NCBI GenBank assembly: GCA_001599755.1
Contig: BCHX01000002.1
Span: 3,764,330 to 3,828,329, forward strand
DNA length: 64,000 nucleotides
Direction of reading: 5' to 3'
Source of the DNA: Gliomastix tumulicola
Lineage: Eukaryota; Ascomycota; Sordariomycetes; Hypocreales; Bionectriaceae
The translations under genes and the position numbers were made by a program. Below the pieces are notes generated by a model, which saw only the letters and a list, made by a program, of their open reading frames with translations, was not told the origin of the DNA and searched no databases. Positions 57,910 through 64,000 of the stretch are shown here, one piece after another (position 1 is the first letter of the stretch; each line of letters starts with the position of its first letter).

Positions 57910-58061
57910 CCCATTTTACGCGGTTTTTGTCAACAACCGGGTGCCTGCCTGATTTCTAATCGAATATTTATTAGCATTCGTCCAATTTCTATCACTTCAT
58001 CTGGTCCAGACATTCGTTCACGACGCACCATCTAATTGACCATCTCATCCCTGCATCCAAA

Positions 58062-59231
58062 ATGAGTGAGGAACATGATGAGGCCCAGACTGGCGAGGAC
58101 AGCATGGTCGGCCCTGGTGCGCCCACGCCACTGACGGCTCTCGAGGTATGTGCAACTCGCTCAGTAGGTAGCGATCTCATGCCCGGCAGACAATTGATAT
58201 TCTGCACAGGGAATTTCTGGCCTCACGAAGCGCGACATCCAGCTCGTCATCGACGGTGGCTTCAACACTGTAGAGTCTGTAGCCTACACGCCGCGCCGTG
58301 TGCTTGAGCAACTCAAGGGCATATCCGAGCAGAAAGCCGTCAAAATTCTAGCTGAAGGTGAGTCACATCGGATTTTCTGAGAGATTTCTCAGTACCGTGA
58401 AGCTGACAAAGATCCTCAGCCTCAAAGCTTGTGCCGATGGGCTTCACCACAGCGACAGAAATGCACCAGCGGAGAAGTGAGCTCATCTCCATTACGACTG
58501 GCTCAAAGAACTTGGACACGCTACTTGCCGGTGGTATCGAGACCGGCTCCGTGACCGAGCTTTTTGGCGAGTTCCGTACTGGAAAAAGTCAAATTTGTCA
58601 CACCCTGGCCGTCACCTGCCAGCTTCCATTCGACATGGGCGGCGGCGAGGGCAAATGCCTGTACATCGACACGGAGGGTACTTTCCGTCCTGTGCGTCTC
58701 CTGGCCGTCGCCAACCGGTTTGGCCTCTCTGGTGAAGAGGTTCTCGACAACGTGGCGTACGCCCGCGCATACAATTCAGACCACCAGCTGCAGCTCCTCA
58801 ACCAGGCAGCAGCGATGATGTGCGAGACCCGATTCTCCTTGCTCGTCGTCGACAGTGCCACCTCGCTTTACCGCACGGACTTCAGTGGTCGTGGCGAGCT
58901 TTCTAACCGCCAGACTCACCTCGCCAAGTTCATGAGGACACTGCAGCGCCTCGCCGACGAGTTCGGCATTGCTGTCGTCATCACCAACCAGGTCGTGGCT
59001 CAGGTCGACGGTGGACCAAGCGCCATGTTCAACCCAGACCCGAAGAAGCCCATCGGTGGCAACATCATCGCGCACGCGAGCACGACGAGGATCAGCTTAA
59101 AGAAGGGCCGAGGAGAGACCCGAATTGCCAAGATCTACGACAGTCCTTGCCTACCTGAATCGGACACAGTATTTGCCATCAGCGAGGAGGGCATCAACGA
59201 CCCGCCACCCAAGGATATGGAGAAGGAGTGA
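58062..59231 (+). CDS. rad51: RAD51 recombinase
   Basis: Exons 58062-58145, 58210-58357 and 58420-59231, 347 residues, similar in length to Neurospora MEI-3. ATP-dependent strand-exchange protein for homologous recombination repair. The N-terminal helix-hairpin-helix domain (GISGLTKRDIQLVIDGGF, ISEQKAVKILAEA) is followed by the linker and the polymerisation-motif region. The RecA core has Walker A GEFRTGKS at 127-134, Walker B LLVVD ending at D222, and the L2-region GIAVVITNQVVAQVDGG. The conserved HASTTRISLKKGRGETRIAKIYDSP (quoted in part: HASTTRISLKKG) ends the core. Both introns are short with GTATGT and GTGAGT donors. An upstream MCB suggests G1/S expression. tRNA-Ser lies upstream on the other strand. 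Confidence 0.97.
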
Positions 59232-59706
59232 TTGACAGCGGGATCGAGTGTCCAGAGGACGATGATTTGATGGATTTTTAATGACGGTTTGACGGTATAT
59301 GGTAAAACTACGAACCCGCAAAATGATTTCGAGCAAACCTGTCGGCGTCGGGGCGAGTCGGAGTTTTAGAATTGATTTTTATATGTACCTGAGAAGATGT
59401 GGTAATTGTGAGTCACCTGGCTTGCCCGGCGCATCGCATTAGATCCCTATTACTAGACATTATATATTACAACGTGTAAGATATTCCTACGCCTATTCTC
59501 GAGACTGAATGACAATGACTCGAAATACCATTGTGACCGTGCGTGTGTTACTATGCTTCCCTTTTGGGTTAGCGCGCCTGGAGCTTCATCCATTTGGCGA
59601 CCAGAAATTCTGAACTCCAACGCGACAACCCACCCTCACCAACTCACCATCGCGATTCCGCCTGTGCATCTCGCTTTTGCTTGCGCAATAACTTCATGGA
59701 GGCGAG
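59232..59706. other. Intergenic region between RAD51 and NUP120
   Basis: 475 bases on which both genes run rightward. AT-rich in the first 300 bases; C-rich just before NUP120. No further gene seen. Confidence 0.55.
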
Positions 59707-62700
59707 ATGGACTCAGGCGAGACGCAGTACTTCTACAAGGAGACCCGCTTGAACCTCGAGCCTCCGTCATCCTCGCTCGTCGTCAACGTCCGACTTCCTG
59801 GCAGCAACACCCGCGCCCGGCGCAGCATTCAAGCAAGCGACTCGAACCCCAACGATGTATCGGCCCTAGAATCCCAATACCTCGCCTCTGCGTCGTCGAT
59901 CTATCACCGAAAATGGCACGACTCACCGCGAAGCTTCCTCTGGCGCGTCCTGGAGAACGGCACCGTCCTGAGCATTAGGGTGGCCGACGTCTACAAGAAG
60001 GACAAAGACTCCGACTCGCCTCTGGTGCTCAATTTCAATTTTACGACTCCCATACAGCCGAACTGCGTCGCCTTCGCCGACCCGCAAGAGCACGATGCTC
60101 TATGTGTCTTTGTCATTGACCAATCGAAGCACCTCTGGACCTTCACACTGCGACCCGACCTATTCCGGAAGAGGTCAGCAGTCGATGCCGGGCTATCTGA
60201 CCTCGCGAAGCGCCATGTTCCCACAGGCTTGTCGCTGAAGCATCCCCATCGTATGGTGGCTGTGTCGACCGATATTCTGCTGATCACGGTGAATGATGGA
60301 GGGATGATTCGCTTTGACCGGACTGCACCTACCGATTGTAAGTGCTGGGGGCTGGCTCGGCTTCAGATTGAATTGAGTACTAATCTTGAGAGTAGCATCC
60401 AACGCGCTATGGAAAGAGACATTCTTCAACGTTCTCGGCTGGACGCAGAATCTGCGGAGCTTCCTCCCGTTCCAGGGCAAACACACAGTCAAGTACGGGG
60501 GTATGAGTATGGAGTACAGCACCGCCACGGCCATTGAGGTGACGTCGCTTGGACTGGAGGATAGTCTCTTCGCAGTCACAGTCTGCCTGGATCATCGGAT
60601 GCGCATTTGGAACCTCAACGACGGCCAGATTCTCTATACCGGCGATATCCTCGACCTTGACCGAGCACCCCAGGAGGAGGTGGGCAAGTGGTCGATCGAT
60701 CCTTCCCTGATGAACTTGGTACGGATTGTCGGTCACAGCAAAGGCTCGAGAATATGCGTCACCTACTCGCCAGTTGGCGCCGGCGAGTTCAAACTCTGGG
60801 CCATCAGAGCAAAGGGCACTCACATGGTGGTTGTCGACGCCCTCTTTCCAGCGGCCTCTCTCAGACCTATTACACCTTCTTCATCTGACGTCTGGACGTT
60901 GGCGGACTTCGTGGTGGCTAATCCCTACCAAGATGCGCTCAGTCTCTGGATTCTCTGGAAGAACAACATGACTTACAGAGTGCAAAAACTTGCCCTCGAC
61001 AGGGACAACATGGAAAAGTGCTGGGAAGAAAACTGGGAGAGCGTGCACGCCGACGTTGGTGTTGTCATTCCGCAATCGTCTGGGCCGCATGACCCCACGG
61101 ATGTGACCGAGAAGTGGTTGCAGACTATTCTGCAGCCTGGCCGGTTCACCAAGGCCACCCTTAACATGGCTCTAACAGTCTATGAAGGAGGCTCAGGCTC
61201 GTCTAAGGAATCTGCGGCTAGAAGCCGTGGGCTCGCAGATTCGATATGCTCGATTCTGGGTGCCAGTGCTTCATTGGAACAGGGCCCAGCTGGTGGAATG
61301 GAGTACGAGCAGTTCAGGTCCGCAAGCGAAGACCAGTGGCGACGCTTCTATCGTCTACTGGTAGAGTTTGACAAGAGGAGGGGAGAAGCAGTGGGACTAT
61401 CCTTTGATCCCAGTTCGGACGTCACATGGGTTGTCTGTGCAGACCTTGTCTCAGTCATCAGAGAATGCGGCGGTCTCGAAAGGTTAATCTACAATCTGGC
61501 ATCGCCCGAGGAAGACCAGGTCCAGCAAGCTGGTCTGATCAGATCAGCACTGTCTTTTGTCGATGGCCTGCCGGACAATCTGATCCAGACGACCACGGCT
61601 GCTCTCAGACTGGAGTTATTCGAAGAGTCGTCCAAAACAGATCTGGAGCGCATCTCCTACTTCTCAGACAAAGCCGGATTTTGGCGTGGCATCACCGACG
61701 AGGATTGTGCGCAGGTCGTTGACATCCTCGGACAGAACTTTGCTGAGGTGACGGATCAACTTTACGACGATCTTTTCGGTCTGCTTTCAGCGTCGCCTGC
61801 ATCATCAGGCCGCAAGATACCCCACCTTGTCAGTGAATTTGGCAAGAGAGTGATCCTGAAGGCTACGCAGGACTATGTTGAGGCCCACTGGAAGATCTGC
61901 TTCAGCCAGCTCATCCTCCTCGTCCACATGGAGTTTGAATATGACAACGAGGAGGATGCCTTGCACAACCGAGTGGATGTTGGGCTAGCTTTCCGAAAAC
62001 TTGTCGCCACACTCCGTCGACTAGAGTTTTTAAGATGGCTCTCTAGAACCGAAGTTCACAGAAAAGGACGGGAGAACGGCCCTGCCTCGACTGCGCTGGA
62101 AGCCAACTTGGGACATCTCTACCTCGGTACATCGGAGGACGATGGCCTCGCTATCGGCATCACCGATTTTGTGAACGACTTGTGCTCACCCGATAGTGAG
62201 ATCGAAATCCCCCCTGCCCTTGTTCAGTGCCGCCTTCTGCAGGAGGACAGAGCGGATTTGGCTCTGGACTTATCTCCGTTCAGCGACCGAAACCCCTTCT
62301 CCGTATATATCCAAGGTCGTGTGTTCTTAGCTCTCAAGGACTTCGACTCGGCGGCTATTAACTTCCGGAAGGCAGCTGTCGGGATGGGTAAGAATGATCC
62401 GCCAGTCTCGTCCTTGATATTCTTGAAGCTAATTGATAATCAATAGGTTCTGAAAATGCCAAGGTTAACCGCCAGAGTGCTGGTCTCATTGATGAAACGG
62501 ACTGGAATCTCATCAACAGCGGTCTGGCAAAATACTACTCGCACATTGTTGCATTGTACGAGAGGCACAAGGCGTATTCTTTCGTGGTCGATTTCGCAAG
62601 ATTGGCCATACAGTTCTTCCCATCATCAGCCGAGAGCAAGCTCACTAAGACCGACATGCTCAGCCGTCTCTTCAACGCCGCCGTAGCGACATCTCAGTTC

Positions 62701-63270
62701 CAGCTGGCTCATTCCACTCTTCTGTCCCTCAAGGACGGCCCAATGAGGCACTCAAGTCTGCGAAAGTTGGTCGATAGGATGTGCGAGACCTACCACAACC
62801 AAGAGCTCGTTACTCTGCCGTTCCCAGGCATGCAACAGGATGTGGAGATCATCCTCGATCAGAAGTGCAGGGGTGTTGCGGATGTAGTTAATGGCTTTCC
62901 ATATCACCAGATCCTCTATTCGTGGAGGATCAGCCATGGCAACTTCCGCGGGGCTGCCTCGGTTCTGCTTGATCGCATCCGCAAGCTTAGGAAAGCTGGG
63001 GAGGGCGACAAGCTTATTGGGCAAGATGTCCTTGACACACCCGTCACGAAGCAGTACCTCCTACTGATCAACGCCTTGAGCTGCGTCGACAAAAAGGAGG
63101 CATGGATCTACGACGAACCCCAAGCTGATGATGAACACACACCAAGCAAGCGCTCAGTTGTCTCGCTTGCGGATGTCAGGAAGCAGTACCAAGACGAGCT
63201 GGATCGGATCACGGCCATTCAAAACAACCAATTTGGGTTCGAGGCAGACGATGTCATGGACATCTCGTGA
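59707..63270 (+). CDS. nup120: Nucleoporin Nup120/Nup160
   Basis: Exons 59707-60337, 60396-62387 and 62447-63270, 1148 residues. Scaffold subunit of the Y-shaped Nup84/Nup107-160 complex of the nuclear pore. The N-terminal half is a beta-propeller with the segments NALWKETFFNVLGW, FAVTVCLDHRMRIWNLNDGQ and ILDLDRAP, which match the Nup160 signature. The C-terminal half is alpha-helical solenoid, including KYYSHIVALYERHKAYSFV and SYLYFSR-like FPYHQILYSWRISHGNFRGA, the latter close to the Nup160 C-terminal motif. The length matches Pezizomycotina orthologues, as far as I know them. Intron joins T|CA and G|GT keep the frame. The start at 59707 is the first ATG preceding the conserved MDSGETQYFYKETRL. 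Confidence 0.93.
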
Positions 63271-63622
63271 GCTGCCCTCGAGGCCGATCGGAGGAAACTC
63301 GAGTAGCGTGTTTGTAAAATATAGTGACTGTTCTACGGGACACATGGCGTATTAGATACCTCAACGGGGGCAAGGGGACATTCGTGTATGGAAAATTATA
63401 ATGAGAATGATTTTTTATTTTTCGGTACATCTTCTCTCCTACCACTATGCTTCTATCGAGTAATGAAAGAGACCACCGTCTCCAGAATCCGGAACGCCCA
63501 GCCTAAAGCCTACACAAGATACAGACAGTGAAACCACGAGAACGAACAAGAGCCAAGATGAAGTTGCCAGGGCTCGTCAGAAATGGACAGGGCACAGTAC
63601 AGAAGAAGCACTAGAGAGCATC
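63271..63622. other. Convergent 3' intergenic region
   Basis: 352 bases between the stop codons of NUP120 and VPS26, AT-rich near 63395-63425. Nothing else seen. Confidence 0.6.
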
Positions 63623-64000
63623 TCAGACCTCGACAGCGGCGAGCTTGTTCTCCGGCGGCGCGGGCAGAGACTGTGTGCCGGCATTCGGGACCGGCTCTGC
63701 GTCGGGCGCTTGCCGGTAGAGGATGATCTCAGACTGCTTGAAGTATCGTCGGGCATCTAGGAAAGTGAGTCAGTTTGGCAAGTCAACTGGATGCAGGTAG
63801 GGTCGGTAGAATACGTACCTTCGTCAATGAGGACGAGACTAAGATAATACCTCGTCGAGAACTTCTTGTTCACATCACGGAACGTAGGCGTCAGGTCGAA
63901 GCCGCCCAGGAACAGCCGGATGGGGATCGTCTCGCCCCTCGACGGCGACCCGTCCATGATCTCGAAGCGCACGAGGGTCTCGCTCTCGTTATACTGGTTC
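63623..64000 (-). CDS. vps26: Retromer subunit VPS26 (3' end only)
   Basis: Only the last two exons lie in the window: 63819 up to beyond 64000, and 63756-63623. The retromer complex returns cargo receptors from endosomes to the Golgi, and Vps26 is its arrestin-fold subunit. The visible part includes VRFEIMDGSPSRGETIPIRL, then FLGGFDLTPTFRDVNKKFS, and, across the intron, LIDEDARRYFKQSEIILYRQ. This is the strongly conserved C-terminal arrestin domain. The tail PAPPENKLAAVEV is variable among fungi. The intron has donor GTACGT and acceptor CCTAG; the join G|AT codes Asp. The N-terminal part is off the right edge. Confidence 0.94.

Noticed and set aside
1..64000. Transposons or RIP-mutated repeats
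   Set aside because: No transposase or reverse transcriptase frames, no long terminal repeats and no strongly AT-rich block were seen.

Overview
The window looks like nuclear DNA of a filamentous ascomycete (Pezizomycotina), most likely a Sordariomycete. The evidence is short introns (about 60-110 bases) with GTRAGT/GTATGT donors and CTRAC-like branch points, strongly G/C-ending codons in most genes, spaced single-gene transcription units, and proteins of fungal type such as Hsp30, a fungal TRP/ML-type channel, Sil1 and Nup120. The exact order or genus cannot be fixed from the sequence alone.

I support 19 protein genes (one cut by the right edge), one tRNA and several regulatory sites. From left to right: about 3.2 kb without genes; a bHLH transcription factor (3186-4921, +); a Zn2Cys6 transcription factor (6324-8215, +); an F-box-like protein (8866-10264, -); a membrane-anchored glutaredoxin whose active site falls in a 120-base assembly gap (11244-12198, -), divergent from the ER chaperone exchange factor SIL1 (13254-14525, +); a SET/MYND protein (14787-16517, +); the DEDDh RNA exonuclease REX1 (16992-19154, +); a TRP-like channel (19728-23030, -); the MutL homologue MLH2 interrupted by an in-frame stop (24979-27861, -); lumazine synthase RIB4 (28596-29306, +); a large disordered fungal protein (29862-32672, -); a 4 kb gap; a DxxxD-type cation diffusion facilitator (36706-38596, +); phosphatidylinositol 4-kinase STT4 (38921-44900, -), divergent from proteasome subunit PRE7 (45361-46215, +); a 6.4 kb gene-free stretch; an RRM-YTH m6A-reader-type protein (52647-54797, +); a small heat-shock protein of the Hsp30 family with clear heat-shock elements (56597-57271, +); tRNA-Ser(AGA) (57695-57776, -); RAD51 (58062-59231, +) with an upstream MluI cell-cycle box; nucleoporin NUP120 (59707-63270, +); and the 3' end of VPS26 (63623-64000, -).

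The genes are mostly conserved housekeeping functions: ER folding and redox, recombination and mismatch repair, riboflavin synthesis, phosphoinositide signalling, proteasome, nuclear pore, retromer and RNA decay. They do not form an operon or a metabolic cluster. Functional pairing is visible only in shared divergent promoters, notably glutaredoxin/SIL1 and STT4/PRE7.

I found no clear novel multi-gene system. The points most worth a second look are the in-frame TAG in MLH2, the possible dual-start mitochondrial/cytosolic Hsp30, the RRM-YTH protein behind an unusually long empty region, and the 45-base C homopolymer.
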